From the NCBI GenBank assembly GCA_937981765.1, contig CALJOM010000006.1, positions 1 to 64,000 of the forward strand: a stretch of 64,000 nt of DNA, in the 5' to 3' direction. Every line of letters begins with the position of its first letter. Positions within the stretch are counted from its first letter, which is position 1. Source of the stretch: an uncultured Bacteroidales bacterium. GTDB lineage: Bacteria; Bacteroidota; Bacteroidia; Bacteroidales; Salinivirgaceae. Positions 45,556 through 55,042 of the stretch are shown here, piece by piece. The notes below the pieces were generated by a model. The model did no database searches. It was not told the origin of the DNA and was given only the letters and a program-made list of their open reading frames with translations. The position numbers and the translations under genes are program-made.

Positions 45556-46779
45556 CTATCGGCTGTTATTGTTGGAGAGATCTTGGTCTATTTCTGAGTT
45601 CGTGTCTTCCATTTTTTTATCTGATTCCGATGTCTCTTTTTCAATAGCGTATTCCTTCGGATTTTCCATTACTTCCCGACTAACACTCATGATAATCCCA
45701 AACTGAATTCCTGTGAATATCATTGAAGTACCTCCCATGCTTATCATAGGAAGAGTTTGCCCTGTTACGGGAAAAACCCCCAGGTTTACAGCTATGTGTA
45801 CGAACGCCTGTACTACTAGGCTAAGGCTCATAGCCGCAACCATTAATGCAGAGTAAACTAATTTGCATTTTCGGATTAAGGCTACGGTTCGAACCAATAT
45901 TGTTAAGTAAAGCGCCATGATTAATACGCCCATAATCAACCCGTATTCTTCAATAATTATTGCAAAAATGAAGTCGGAATAGGGATGGGGAAGTATATTG
46001 CGTTGAACGCTTTGTCCCGGACCTTTACCAAAAAATCCTCCGGTTGCAACAGCTGTTTTGGCTTGATTGGCTTGAAAGTTTTCTCCGTCTTTGGATACAA
46101 AATTTTCGATTCGTCGTTTCCAGGTGCCTATGCGGCCTTTATCCGGAGAATTGAGGGCTATTGTAATGAATATTCCTAAGCCAACGATTCCTGCTCCCAT
46201 AAGGATAAGAATATGGCGCATTTGTATTCTTCCGATGAAAAACAGAAGCATAGATATCAAAAATATAAGAGCGGCCGTTGAGAAGTTTGCCGGAAGAATC
46301 AAAATACAAGTTAACCCAGCGGGAATTAACAAAGGAATAAAGCCTTTTTTAAGATCTTTAATTTCGTTTTGTCTGTTGGCAATTTGTGTAGCTAAAAACG
46401 AAAACAGAGCCAGCTTTGCAAAATCGGAAGTTTGAAATGTAAAACCACCCGGAAGAGAAATCCATCGGGCAGCTTCGTTTATACTTGCACCACGGGCTAA
46501 GGTATACAGTAGAAGAGGAATCGAAATAATATAGGCTATAACGGCAAATCCGGAAAAGGTTTTGTGCGGTAGGGTGTGGATAAAGTAGGCTGCTGAAAAA
46601 CTAAGGATTGAAAAAATTATCTGGCGGGTTAAAAAATGGGTGGTATTGCCTTCGGCTTGTTTATAAGCAAGCGACCCAGTTGCACTGTAAACTACAAGCA
46701 ACGATATCATTAAAAATATCAGCATTATCACCCAAATGGCCGTATCGCCCTTAAGATATTTCTGAAAAACAGCCTTCAT
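45556..46779 (-). CDS. ftsW: SEDS-family glycan polymerase FtsW
   Basis: 407 residues with about ten transmembrane helices. Conserved SEDS segments: VVYSATGSLAY near helix 1, EAARWISLPGG, KAAVATGGFFGKGPG-type loop (here KTAVATGG), DFIFAIIIEEYGL, and MISMGGTSMI near the end. It polymerises septal peptidoglycan together with FtsI, whose gene is in the same operon. The last 40 residues form an acidic tail (EKETSESDKKMEDTNSEID) whose 3' end overlaps a short 12-base direct repeat. Confidence 0.95.
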   Translation of the reverse strand: MKAVFQKYLKGDTAIWVIMLIFLMISLLVVYSATGSLAYKQAEGNTTHFLTRQIIFSILSFSAAYFIHTLPHKTFSGFAVIAYIISIPLLLYTLARGASINEAARWISLPGGFTFQTSDFAKLALFSFLATQIANRQNEIKDLKKGFIPLLIPAGLTCILILPANFSTAALIFLISMLLFFIGRIQMRHILILMGAGIVGLGIFITIALNSPDKGRIGTWKRRIENFVSKDGENFQANQAKTAVATGGFFGKGPGQSVQRNILPHPYSDFIFAIIIEEYGLIMGVLIMALYLTILVRTVALIRKCKLVYSALMVAAMSLSLVVQAFVHIAVNLGVFPVTGQTLPMISMGGTSMIFTGIQFGIIMSVSREVMENPKEYAIEKETSESDKKMEDTNSEIDQDLSNNNSR

Positions 46780-46799
46780 TTGCTAAATTCATTAATTCG

Positions 46800-48143
46800 T
46801 TATAGTTGTCGAACCCATTGTTTAAATTGTGTTCCCCGGTCTTCATAGTTTTTAAACAGGTCGAAACTTGCACAGGCCGGGCTTAATAACACAACATCTC
46901 CGGGTGAGGATAGCGAATATGCCTCTCGGACAGCTTGTTGCATTGAGCGGGTTTCAACTATGGTCGGGACTAAATCTTTGAAATGGTTAATAATTTTTGT
47001 GTTATCAACTCCCAAGCATACAATGGCTTTTACTTTCTGTGATACCAATTCGTCGAGCTCGGAGTAGTCATTGCCTTTGTCTACGCCTCCCACGATCCAG
47101 ATTGTGGGCCTTTCCATACTATCGAGGGCAAACCAGGTTGAGTTGACATTGGTGGCTTTGGAGTCGTTGATAAATAAAACTCCCTGAATCGATAGGTACT
47201 GCTCCAGGCGGTGCTCTACGCCTACAAAACTTTGCATCGATTGGCGTATTTGTTCGTTTTTGATGTTGGCTATCTGAGCAGCAAGGCCGGCTGCTAGTGC
47301 ATTTCGTTGGTTGTGTTTTCCTTTTATAAGTAATTCGTCGTAGAACATAGCAAGTTTATTATTTTTGAAGTTAAAAACTATTTGTTTGTCAGTGCAGTAT
47401 GCTGTGTATGCCGGGTTGTTTTCCAGGGTGAAGGTTAACTTCTGAGCTTCGATATGGCGATGTTTTACCTCTTCACTAACTACCGGGTCGTCGACGCAGT
47501 AAATAAAATAGTCGGCTGCGGTTTGGTTCTGCAGTATACGGAATTTAGAGTTGATGTAATTTTCAAATTTATAGTCGTATCTGTCAAGGTGATCGGGTGT
47601 TATGGAGGTAATAATGGCTACGTGGGCCCGAAATGTTTTCATAGTGTCGAGCTGAAAACTGCTTAATTCCACTATAAACCATTCTGGTTTAGACTCCAAT
47701 AGCTGACGTGCCAGACTCTGACCTACGTTGCCGGCTAATCCAACGTTATATTCTGCCTCTTTAAAAATGTGATGGGTAAGCAGAGTTGTGGTGGTTTTGC
47801 CGTTCGAGCCGGTTATGGCAATGAATTTTGCGTTTGAGTATCGTGCTGCAAACTCTATTTCACCGATTACTTCGCATCCGGATTCTGTAACTGTTTTAAT
47901 AATCGGAGCCTTATCGGGAATGCCCGGGCTTTTAATTACTAACGGACACGAGGTGATGATTTCGGCGGTGTGTTTTCCTTCTTCGAATGGAATTTCGTTT
48001 TGGGAAAGTTCAATTTTGTAGGTAGGCGATATTTCTCCGAGGTCCGAAAGAAACACCTTCATCCCAAGCTTTTTAGCCAGGAGTGCTGCTCCGGTACCAC
48101 TTTCTCCACCGCCTAAAATTGCAATATCGTAGTGTTGTTGCAT
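46800..48143 (-). CDS. murD: UDP-N-acetylmuramoylalanine--D-glutamate ligase
   Basis: 447 residues. The N-terminal Rossmann domain has IAILGGGESGTGAALLAKK, ATP motif ITGSNGKTTTTLLTHHI, the central domain ITPDHLDRYDYKFENYI, and the C-terminal domain FINDSKATNVNSTWFAL with VGGVDKGNDYSEL. It adds D-Glu to UDP-MurNAc-L-Ala. It starts two bases after mraY's stop and ends 20 bases before ftsW. Confidence 0.96.
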   Translation of the reverse strand: MQQHYDIAILGGGESGTGAALLAKKLGMKVFLSDLGEISPTYKIELSQNEIPFEEGKHTAEIITSCPLVIKSPGIPDKAPIIKTVTESGCEVIGEIEFAARYSNAKFIAITGSNGKTTTTLLTHHIFKEAEYNVGLAGNVGQSLARQLLESKPEWFIVELSSFQLDTMKTFRAHVAIITSITPDHLDRYDYKFENYINSKFRILQNQTAADYFIYCVDDPVVSEEVKHRHIEAQKLTFTLENNPAYTAYCTDKQIVFNFKNNKLAMFYDELLIKGKHNQRNALAAGLAAQIANIKNEQIRQSMQSFVGVEHRLEQYLSIQGVLFINDSKATNVNSTWFALDSMERPTIWIVGGVDKGNDYSELDELVSQKVKAIVCLGVDNTKIINHFKDLVPTIVETRSMQQAVREAYSLSSPGDVVLLSPACASFDLFKNYEDRGTQFKQWVRQL

Positions 48144-48145
48144 GG

Positions 48146-49354
48146 TTAACGAATTTTAAGAGTTAGGATGGTTGTTATTGCCAGGAAAATCCCTATAATC
48201 CAGAAACGTGTTACAATTTTGGGTTCGGGGATATTTTTCTTCTGAAAGTGGTGATGTAACGGGGCCATAAGGAAAATACGCTTACCTTCGCCGTATTTTC
48301 GTTTTGTGTATTTAAAGTAGCTTACTTGTAATATTACCGAAAGATTTTCGATAAGAAAAACGCCGCACAAAACAGGAATTAAAAGTTCTTTACGGATTAG
48401 AATCGAGTAAACGGCAATAACTCCTCCAATAGTGAGGCTTCCGGTATCGCCCATAAATACCTGGGCAGGGTAGGAGTTGTACCATAAAAATCCTATCAGG
48501 GCACCAATGAAAGCTCCCATAAACACTACCAATTCTCCAGTATGTGGAATGTAGAATATATTAAGATAGCTGGCGTAGATGATGTTACCCGAGAGGTAGG
48601 CAAGTATTCCGAGTGTCACTCCGATAATTGTGCTGGTACCAGCCGCAAGTCCGTCGAGGCCGTCGGTAATATTTGCTCCATTGGATACGGCGGTTACTAT
48701 GAAAATGGTTATGGCTATGAAAACAACCCAGGAAAGTTTTGTTGCCCACTCTTCGTTTAAGAAGAAGAGGAGTGATTTATAGTCGCCATCGTTATTTTTA
48801 AAAAACGGAACATTGGTTTGGGTTGTTTTAACCGGTTGAGAGTAATGAATTTCTTGGCTTACATCGGTTTTTGCCATGTTTCGGATTACGATGTCGGGAT
48901 GCAGGTACACGGTTAATCCTACAATTAGGCCTAAAAGAATTTGACCAATAACTTTAAATCTTCCGGCGAGCCCTTCTTTGTTTTTCTTGAATACTTTGAT
49001 GTAGTCGTCCAAAAAACCTATAAATCCCATTAAAAGTGTGGTGATGAGCATCAATAGAATATAAATATTGTGGAGTTTTGCGAAAAGCAGTGTTGGAATT
49101 ACTGTGGCTCCGATAATTATTACTCCACCCATGGTTGGAGTGCCTTTTTTCTGCATCTGCCCTTCTAATCCTAAGTCGCGGATGGTTTCCCCAATTTGCA
49201 GTTTTTGCAGAAAGCGGATAAATTTTTCTCCAAACAAAAGTGCAATTACAAGACTTGCCAAAACCGCCAATGCAGTTCTAAAGGTAATGTATTGAAACAA
49301 TCCGGCGCCGGGAAAGTTTATGCTTTGTAGCCATTCTCCGAGATAGTAAATCAT
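48146..49354 (-). CDS. mraY: Phospho-MurNAc-pentapeptide transferase
   Basis: 402 residues from the ATG at 49354 (MIYYLGEWL). An upstream ATG at 49378 would overlap murE by 17 bases and add eight polar residues; the later start matches the family. About ten transmembrane helices. Active-site loops include [38 protein letters not shown] with its Asp pair, MGDTGSL, and [13 protein letters not shown] periplasmic loop of about 50 residues (about 160-205) is longer than in E. coli. It makes lipid I by moving phospho-MurNAc-pentapeptide to undecaprenyl phosphate. Confidence 0.96.
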   Translation of the reverse strand: MIYYLGEWLQSINFPGAGLFQYITFRTALAVLASLVIALLFGEKFIRFLQKLQIGETIRDLGLEGQMQKKGTPTMGGVIIIGATVIPTLLFAKLHNIYILLMLITTLLMGFIGFLDDYIKVFKKNKEGLAGRFKVIGQILLGLIVGLTVYLHPDIVIRNMAKTDVSQEIHYSQPVKTTQTNVPFFKNNDGDYKSLLFFLNEEWATKLSWVVFIAITIFIVTAVSNGANITDGLDGLAAGTSTIIGVTLGILAYLSGNIIYASYLNIFYIPHTGELVVFMGAFIGALIGFLWYNSYPAQVFMGDTGSLTIGGVIAVYSILIRKELLIPVLCGVFLIENLSVILQVSYFKYTKRKYGEGKRIFLMAPLHHHFQKKNIPEPKIVTRFWIIGIFLAITTILTLKIR

Positions 49355-49361
49355 AATAGCG

Positions 49362-50825
49362 TTATTTATTGAGTTCACTTAAAAGTTGCAAGGCTTCGGT
49401 TTTATCATCGAAGGGATATTTTACCCCCTTAATCTCCTGGTAGTTTTCGTGGCCTTTTCCGGCTATGAGCACAATATCGCCCGACTTTGCCATTGTTAGG
49501 GCGGTTTTTATAGCCTCCCGGCGGTCAGGGTTTGAGAGTGTAACCAGGTTGGTGCGTGGTTTAACGCCTTTTTTCATATCTTCAATAATCAGCAGAGGGT
49601 CTTCATTTCTGGGGTTATCGCTGGTGAGAATAACTACATTGCTGTAATTGCAGGCCTCGGTTGCCATTAGCGGACGTTTTGTTTTATCCCTGTCGCCACC
49701 GGCTCCAATTACGGTAATAATTTTTTCATCACCCTGCCGAATATCCGATATGGTTTTTAATACGTTGGCAACAGCATCGGGAGTGTGGGCATAGTCAACT
49801 ATCACAAAAATTCCTGTTTTGGATTGAATTTTTTCGAAACGTCCTTGCGCAGGATTTTGGATGCTAAGGGATTTCAATACTTCGATTTTTTCGAAACCCA
49901 GTAGGCGGCAAGCTCCATAAATAGCGGTAAGATTGTAGGCATTAAAATCGCCCGTTAGTTTTACCCAAACTTCCTGATTGTCAATATCTAAGAGCATACC
50001 CTCCATTTGTTGGGTAAGAATCCGGGTTTTGAAATCGGCCGGTTGCAGCAATCCGTAGGTTGATATTTTGGCGCGGCAGTTTTGTACCATTACCATTCCG
50101 TTGCGATCGTCGACATTAGTTAAGGCAAAGGCCTCTTTAGGCAGATAATCGAAAAATAGTTTCTTAGACTGAATATAAGCCTGCATGGTTTTGTGGTAGT
50201 CGAGATGATCCTGTGTTAAATTGGTAAATATTCCTCCGGTGAAATAAAGTCCGCGAATGCGGTTTTGTACGATAGAGTGGGAGCTAACTTCCATGAAACA
50301 ATATTCGCATCCGGCATTTACCATTTCGTCCATGATACGATTTAGTTCAATGGCATCAGGGGTCGTGTGGCTTGTCTCCAGTTGTTTGTTATCGACCATT
50401 ATTTTAACGGTGGAAAATAAACCGGCCGGATAGCCTAGGCTTTTAGCTATTTGGTATAAAAGAGTGGCCGTGGTTGTTTTGCCGTTGGTTCCAGTAACAC
50501 CAACTACTTTAAGTTTTTTGCTCGGATGGTTGTAAAACTCAGAGCAAATGTATCCCAAAGCTTCCGAAGAATCTTTAACCCTGACATAGGTTACTTCCGG
50601 ATTTAGGTTTGCTGGAAACTTTTGACACAGGATAGCCGTTGCACCTGAGGCGATGGCGTTATCGATAAAGAGATGGCCATCGGCAGATGTGCCGGGTATT
50701 GCCACAAACAATGCGTTTGGAGCACTTTTACGTGAATCTATGCAGATGGAATCGATAGTTTTGTCGGTAGGCCCCTGAATTTGTTCCGGAGTTATGGCGG
50801 ATAAAATCTGTTTTAATAGTTTCAT
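49362..50825 (-). CDS. murE: UDP-MurNAc-L-alanyl-D-glutamate--2,6-diaminopimelate ligase
   Basis: 487 residues from the ATG at 50825 (MKLLKQIL). An open frame extends 132 bases further upstream into ftsI but is not the natural start. ATP motif [24 protein letters not shown], and the substrate-specificity motif D-N-P-R-N (SDNPRNEDP), which marks meso-diaminopimelate rather than lysine enzymes. So the peptidoglycan is predicted to carry meso-DAP at position 3. It follows ftsI by 5 bases. Confidence 0.95.
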   Translation of the reverse strand: MKLLKQILSAITPEQIQGPTDKTIDSICIDSRKSAPNALFVAIPGTSADGHLFIDNAIASGATAILCQKFPANLNPEVTYVRVKDSSEALGYICSEFYNHPSKKLKVVGVTGTNGKTTTATLLYQIAKSLGYPAGLFSTVKIMVDNKQLETSHTTPDAIELNRIMDEMVNAGCEYCFMEVSSHSIVQNRIRGLYFTGGIFTNLTQDHLDYHKTMQAYIQSKKLFFDYLPKEAFALTNVDDRNGMVMVQNCRAKISTYGLLQPADFKTRILTQQMEGMLLDIDNQEVWVKLTGDFNAYNLTAIYGACRLLGFEKIEVLKSLSIQNPAQGRFEKIQSKTGIFVIVDYAHTPDAVANVLKTISDIRQGDEKIITVIGAGGDRDKTKRPLMATEACNYSNVVILTSDNPRNEDPLLIIEDMKKGVKPRTNLVTLSNPDRREAIKTALTMAKSGDIVLIAGKGHENYQEIKGVKYPFDDKTEALQLLSELNK

Positions 50826-50830
50826 TGCAG

Positions 50831-52969
50831 TTAAAAATTGTGGGTTAGAACCAAGGTTATTGTTTCTCCTTTCTGAAAACTGGTGTTTGGGGCCAAGCTT
50901 TGGCGTTGTACCATTCCGTAACCTTCTATCTGAACCCTGAGCCCGGCATTTTCGCATATGGCAATTGCATCGCGCAGCCCCATTCCAACCACGTTGGGAA
51001 CTCGTCCTGGATAGATGGTAAGGTTGTAGGTTACAATAGAGGATTCTGATTTTTTTGTCACTATCCAGGGAGAGTTCCCAACACCCATTTTTTGAACAGG
51101 ATAATCAAAAATGTCGAACAGGGTTAACAAATCGTCACGGCTCCCAGAGAAGGAGAAAGGCAAACGCTCCTCAACAGGCAATGCTGTACTTTCCACGGGC
51201 TTAATCATTTCAGGACGGGTGGCATATACTTTATCGGCAATTTCACGAAAGACAGGGCCTGCGACGGCGTTGCCGTAGTATTGGCTATTGGAGGGTTCGT
51301 TTACAATCACAATGCAGGAATATTTTGGATCTTCAGCAGGGAAGTAGCCAACGAATGAAGCCAGATAGCTCACTTTGCTGTTGTATTCATAGCCATACTT
51401 AGCATTAGCAATCTGTGCCGTTCCTGTTTTCCCTGCTATTCGGAACGATTTTCCCTTTAGGTTTGTGGCTGTTCCCTTTTCAACTACGCCCTCCAGCATC
51501 TGGTGTGCCTGACGAATTACTTTGGGAGAGGCAATCCGTGAGTCAATTACTTCGGTGTGGAATTTTTTTACCAACGAACCCTGGTGGTAAATGGCGCGCA
51601 CAAGTCGTGGGCGTACCATTTTACCGTCGTTGGCCACGGCATTGTAAAAGTTGAGAATCTGTAGTGGTGTAAGTTGTAACTCGTAACCATAAGCCATTTG
51701 ATACATCGACACTCCACTCCAGTGTTTATCGCCGGGGTATTTGATATACGGTGAAGGTTCTCCTTTGATGTCGATTCCCGTTGGTTGGTTTAATCGCATT
51801 CGGTAGAGCTTTTCGACAAAATCTTTGGGTTTGTTGGAATAAAAACGCTGTATTGTTTTTACCACACCTACGTTGGAACTGTGTTCGAATACCCCTTGAA
51901 TGGTTAGCTTTCCATATCCGCCTTCTTTGCTGTCTTTAATCTTGATATCGTAGATTTTGTATTCGCCATTTCCGGTATCAATTTCGTCGTTAAGGTTTAC
52001 ATAACCATCTTCGAGCGCTATCATAAGCGAGGCAAGTTTCATGGTTGATCCCGGTTCGGTTCGTTCTCCAACGGCAAAATTGTACGACTCTACATACTCA
52101 CCGTCAGAATTTCTCTGAAGATTTGAGATAGCAAGGATTTCTCCCGTATTTACCTCCATTAGGACTGTTGCACCATGGCGGGCGTTATGTTTTTTGAGTG
52201 TTCGGAGCAGAGCGTCGTGGGCTACGTCTTGAATATTAATGTCAATGGTGGTTTCAATGTCGTAACCGGCTTGCGGTTCAATTCCCAGGGCTGATTCCAC
52301 AGGCTTCCAGAAATTGCCGGCCAGGCGCTGTTCCAGACGTCTACCTTCAACGCCTGCGAGTAAGCTATCGTAGGTGCTTTCAATACCAACGCCTCGTCGA
52401 ATAGAGTCGGAGGTAGAGTAGCCAATGGTTCGGGCGGCAAGATCTCCAAATGGTTTTACACGTTCGTAGGTCATTTCGGTTATAAAGCCACCTTTATATT
52501 TCCCTTCCCGGAAAACCGGAAAATTTTTCATGGCTTTCCATTGAGGATGGGTTACACCTTTTTTAAACAAATAGTATCGCTCTTTTCGGTACCGAACCCC
52601 TTGAAGTTCCATTAAGTAAGCCCCTTTGCTTTTGTCTTGGAAAAGCTCGGAAAGAAGCATTGCCAAACTGTCAACCCCTTGATTGAACCCTTTTTTGTTA
52701 AAGGAAGTACTGCCAAAATCGAGCCTGATTTCGTACCTTGGTACGGAGGTTGCCAGCGTTCGTCCATCCCGCGCTCGTATTTCTCCCCTCTGTGCTTCTA
52801 TTTTTACGGTGCGGAACATGCGTTTCTCTTCATCGCGCCATCGGCTTCCTTGAATCCACTGTAAATTCAGTACCTGTGCAATTAGAATAAACTGAAAAAC
52901 CAACAAGGCGAAAAAAATCACCGTAAGGCGATTCAACATCTGTTCCCGTATGGTTTTTCCCTTCGACAT
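50831..52969 (-). CDS. ftsI: Division transpeptidase FtsI (PBP3) with one PASTA domain
   Basis: 712 residues. One N-terminal transmembrane anchor (about 12-35) is followed by the PBP dimerisation domain (about 60-235) and the transpeptidase domain with S-T-M-K (Ser308/Lys311), S-S-N in FEHSSNVGVVK, and K-T-G-T-A in RIAGKTGTAQIA. A C-terminal PASTA domain (about 650-712, GRVPNVVGMGLRDAIAICEN) completes it. It cross-links septal peptidoglycan with FtsW. The PASTA module is usual in Bacteroidetes FtsI but absent from the E. coli protein. Confidence 0.95.
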   Translation of the reverse strand: MSKGKTIREQMLNRLTVIFFALLVFQFILIAQVLNLQWIQGSRWRDEEKRMFRTVKIEAQRGEIRARDGRTLATSVPRYEIRLDFGSTSFNKKGFNQGVDSLAMLLSELFQDKSKGAYLMELQGVRYRKERYYLFKKGVTHPQWKAMKNFPVFREGKYKGGFITEMTYERVKPFGDLAARTIGYSTSDSIRRGVGIESTYDSLLAGVEGRRLEQRLAGNFWKPVESALGIEPQAGYDIETTIDINIQDVAHDALLRTLKKHNARHGATVLMEVNTGEILAISNLQRNSDGEYVESYNFAVGERTEPGSTMKLASLMIALEDGYVNLNDEIDTGNGEYKIYDIKIKDSKEGGYGKLTIQGVFEHSSNVGVVKTIQRFYSNKPKDFVEKLYRMRLNQPTGIDIKGEPSPYIKYPGDKHWSGVSMYQMAYGYELQLTPLQILNFYNAVANDGKMVRPRLVRAIYHQGSLVKKFHTEVIDSRIASPKVIRQAHQMLEGVVEKGTATNLKGKSFRIAGKTGTAQIANAKYGYEYNSKVSYLASFVGYFPAEDPKYSCIVIVNEPSNSQYYGNAVAGPVFREIADKVYATRPEMIKPVESTALPVEERLPFSFSGSRDDLLTLFDIFDYPVQKMGVGNSPWIVTKKSESSIVTYNLTIYPGRVPNVVGMGLRDAIAICENAGLRVQIEGYGMVQRQSLAPNTSFQKGETITLVLTHNF

Positions 52970-52982
52970 AATGTTGCATAAG

Positions 52983-53405
52983 TTATTGTGATAGTTTGTT
53001 GTGTGTTATTTTTCTTTTGTCGCGAGGATTAAGCACGATTTTTACCGGAGGTTGAATGTTTTCTTTTAATCCATTTTCTTTCGCTTTGCATAGTTTTACT
53101 ACTTCGGTTTGGTTGCTGATTTTCATCAGTTGTGCAGAAATTGTAAGGGCCTCGGGAAGCAATTCTCGCAATTGAAGCTCTAATTGTTTTTGCTCGCGCA
53201 ATTTTTTTTCGGCGTGATACGAATTGGCAATATAAACTATTCCGAGGGCTGCCAGAAAAAAGATGTAGGGTAACTGATGAATAAAAGCTTCGTCGGCAAG
53301 AAACTTCCCCTTCAGTATGTCGAAGAAGATTTCCGTGCTCCTTTTTTTTTCGTTACGTTTTTTCCTTACGTCGCTAAATTCTTCTTTTTTAGCTTCCTGG
53401 CTCAT
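52983..53405 (-). CDS. FtsL-like division protein
   Basis: 140 residues. A charged cytoplasmic start of about 45 residues (Lys/Glu-rich) is followed by one transmembrane helix (about 46-62, LPYIFFLAALGIVYIANSY), a short coiled coil (EKKLREQKQLELQLRELL) and a basic tail. Size, topology and position between rsmH and ftsI match FtsL, which bridges FtsQ and FtsI/W. Sequence alone would not identify it. Its start overlaps the 3' end of rsmH by 17 bases. Confidence 0.85.
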   Translation of the reverse strand: MSQEAKKEEFSDVRKKRNEKKRSTEIFFDILKGKFLADEAFIHQLPYIFFLAALGIVYIANSYHAEKKLREQKQLELQLRELLPEALTISAQLMKISNQTEVVKLCKAKENGLKENIQPPVKIVLNPRDKRKITHNKLSQ

Positions 53406-54306
53406 AAACGGTTCTCCTGGCTATTCTAAGTCGGGCGCTTCGTGCCCTGGGATTTTTTTCTATTTCTTGTTCTGTGGGAAAAATCACCTTACGGTTTACA
53501 GCCTCAAATGGGGCTATCATGTTTCCGTAGAGATCTTTCTCGGCTTTGCCTTCCACGTTTCCGTATCGGATAAAATTTTTAACCATACGGTCTTCCAACG
53601 AGTGATAGGAGATAATTACCAATCTTCCCCGCGGATTAAAAACATGTTTTGTTTGTTCTAAAAGATCTTCCAGAGCTCCCAATTCGTTGTTTACCTCAAT
53701 ACGCAGTGCCTGAAATATTTTTGCCAACTCCTTGGTGCGTTGATATGGTGGTAAAAAGGGTGTTAAAATTTGAACCAATTGTCTGGTGGTTTGTATAGGC
53801 TTATGTTGTCGCTCGCGTACAATCTGCGAAGCTATTCGCCATGGTCGGTCTATCTCTCCATAGAGCTTAAAAATTCTGGCGAGTTGTTCTTCTGAGTATT
53901 GGTTAATAATGTCGGCAGCTTTAAGGGTTTGTTGCACATTCATTCGCATATCGAGTTCGGCATTGTGGCGAATAGAAAATCCACGATCGCAACTGTCGAA
54001 ATGATGGGATGAAACGCCTAAATCTGCTAATAATCCGTCGATACGTTCTATGTTATGATAGCGAAGGAAATGGCGTAGAAAACGGAAATTATGATGAACA
54101 AAGATAAACCTGGGGTCGTCGAGAGCGTTGGCTTTGGCATCTTCATCCTGGTCAAAGGCAATGAGTTTTCCTGTGGTAAGCCGCTCCAAAATTGCCCTGG
54201 AGTGCCCGCCTCCGCCGAAGGTGGCGTCTACATAAATCCCATCGGGACGGATTTCCATCCCTTCGATACTTTCGTTCAATAGGGCCGGAGTGTGGTAGGT
54301 TTCCAT
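53389..54306 (-). CDS. rsmH: 16S rRNA m4C1402 methyltransferase RsmH (MraW)
   Basis: 305 residues. Typical segments: YHTPALLNESIEGMEI, VDATFGGGGHSRAIL (SAM motif I), ADLGVSSHHFD, GFSIRHNAELDMRMN, RIEVNNELGALE, VISYHSLEDRMVK, and the C-terminal NPRARSARLRIA. It methylates N4 of C1402 in 16S rRNA. It is the second gene of the dcw operon, 15 bases after mraZ. Confidence 0.96.
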   Translation of the reverse strand: METYHTPALLNESIEGMEIRPDGIYVDATFGGGGHSRAILERLTTGKLIAFDQDEDAKANALDDPRFIFVHHNFRFLRHFLRYHNIERIDGLLADLGVSSHHFDSCDRGFSIRHNAELDMRMNVQQTLKAADIINQYSEEQLARIFKLYGEIDRPWRIASQIVRERQHKPIQTTRQLVQILTPFLPPYQRTKELAKIFQALRIEVNNELGALEDLLEQTKHVFNPRGRLVIISYHSLEDRMVKNFIRYGNVEGKAEKDLYGNMIAPFEAVNRKVIFPTEQEIEKNPRARSARLRIARRTVYEPGS

Positions 54307-54321
54307 GGGATTTATGATCGT

Positions 54322-54768
54322 TTAGGGGTTTATTACTCGTTTAGCCAACTCTCCAAAATCGACAGGATTCTCCCACATTTTAGCAAATGTTTCGGCCGAC
54401 CAAATTTCAATCTTACTATCCTGGCCGGAAAGAACCACTTCTTTCTCTATCCCGGCATAGTCGAGCAGACGTTTAGGAACCAGAAAACGGTTAACGCTGT
54501 CGAGGGTAACTTCGCAGGCTCCTTTCGAAAACATGCGTAGAAACTGATTATGTTCTCGGTCGAAAGGGTTGAGTTTTTCGCGAATGATTTGATTCTGCCG
54601 CTCCCATTCCGCCAGTGGATACATAACCAAACATTTTTCATACAGGTCTTCTTTGAGAATAAAGATATCGCCATTGGCAGCGGTTCCGCACTGTTTTTTG
54701 AAAACTGTCGGAAACACAATTCTGCCCTTGGAATCAACGCGACTACTATACTCTCCAACAAAGATCAT
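54322..54768 (-). CDS. mraZ: MraZ, transcriptional regulator of the dcw operon
   Basis: 148 residues from the ATG at 54768 (MIFVGEYSSRVDSKGRI); upstream in-frame codons to 54834 would run through the operator boxes and are rejected. Two SpoVT/AbrB-like half-domains: residues about 5-55 (D-S-K-G-R-I-V-F-P) and about 80-130 (LDSVNRFLVPKRLLDYAGI, with an altered D-S-V-N-R in place of D-x-x-G-R). MraZ forms a ring and binds TGGGN repeats at 10-bp spacing upstream of its own gene. Such an array is present here at 54809-54843. First gene of the operon. Confidence 0.95.
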   Translation of the reverse strand: MIFVGEYSSRVDSKGRIVFPTVFKKQCGTAANGDIFILKEDLYEKCLVMYPLAEWERQNQIIREKLNPFDREHNQFLRMFSKGACEVTLDSVNRFLVPKRLLDYAGIEKEVVLSGQDSKIEIWSAETFAKMWENPVDFGELAKRVINP

Positions 54769-54808
54769 GAAAGATCGGATTTTGTAGGTGTAAAAATACA
54801 ACAAATTT

Positions 54809-54843
54809 TCCCATTTGATACCATTTCCCCCCACTTTATCCCA
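54809..54843 (-). promoter_or_regulatory. MraZ operator: four TGGGN-type boxes with 10-bp period
   Basis: Read on the minus strand, the boxes TGGGA (54843-54839), TGGGG (54833-54829), TGGTA (54823-54819, degenerate) and TGGGA (54813-54809) are separated by exactly 5 bases. Three are preceded by AAA or AAAG. The array ends 41 bases before the mraZ ATG. This is the arrangement known for MraZ binding sites in E. coli and mollicutes. The core promoter itself is not clear; TATTTTTA just downstream is a weak -7 candidate. Confidence 0.8.
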
Positions 54844-55003
54844 CTTTTTTATAAATTTGTTTTAGGCCTGATTCAAAATCCTCTGTAATTCTTCTTTTCA
54901 TGAAATACCCAATTTCGGGAAAACGAAGAACTATGGTAACATGAATGCGATCATGGAGTGGGGGAAACATTCCTTAGAGGACGTTTAGTTTAAAAAGTAG
55001 CAT

Positions 55004-55011
55004 TATCTTTG
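55004..55011 (+). promoter_or_regulatory. Candidate -7 element for mutL
   Basis: TATCTTTG fits TAnnTTTG, 31 bases before the mutL ATG. No clear TTG stands at the expected upstream distance. Confidence 0.5.
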
Positions 55012-55042
55012 TAGCTCTATTCAAATTTGATTCAGGTTTTTT

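Noticed and set aside
45538-45575. 12-base direct repeat TGTTATTGTTGG with 26-base period at the 3' end of ftsW
   Set aside because: Short, A/T-biased, encodes Asn-rich tail; probably a small slippage duplication without further meaning.
50826-50957. N-terminal extension of murE into ftsI
   Set aside because: The encoded residues are Arg/Asn-rich and unlike any MurE; the ATG at 50825 gives the family-typical N-terminus.
54769-54834. N-terminal extension of mraZ
   Set aside because: It would pass through the operator boxes; the ATG at 54768 starts the conserved F-x-G-E-Y motif.
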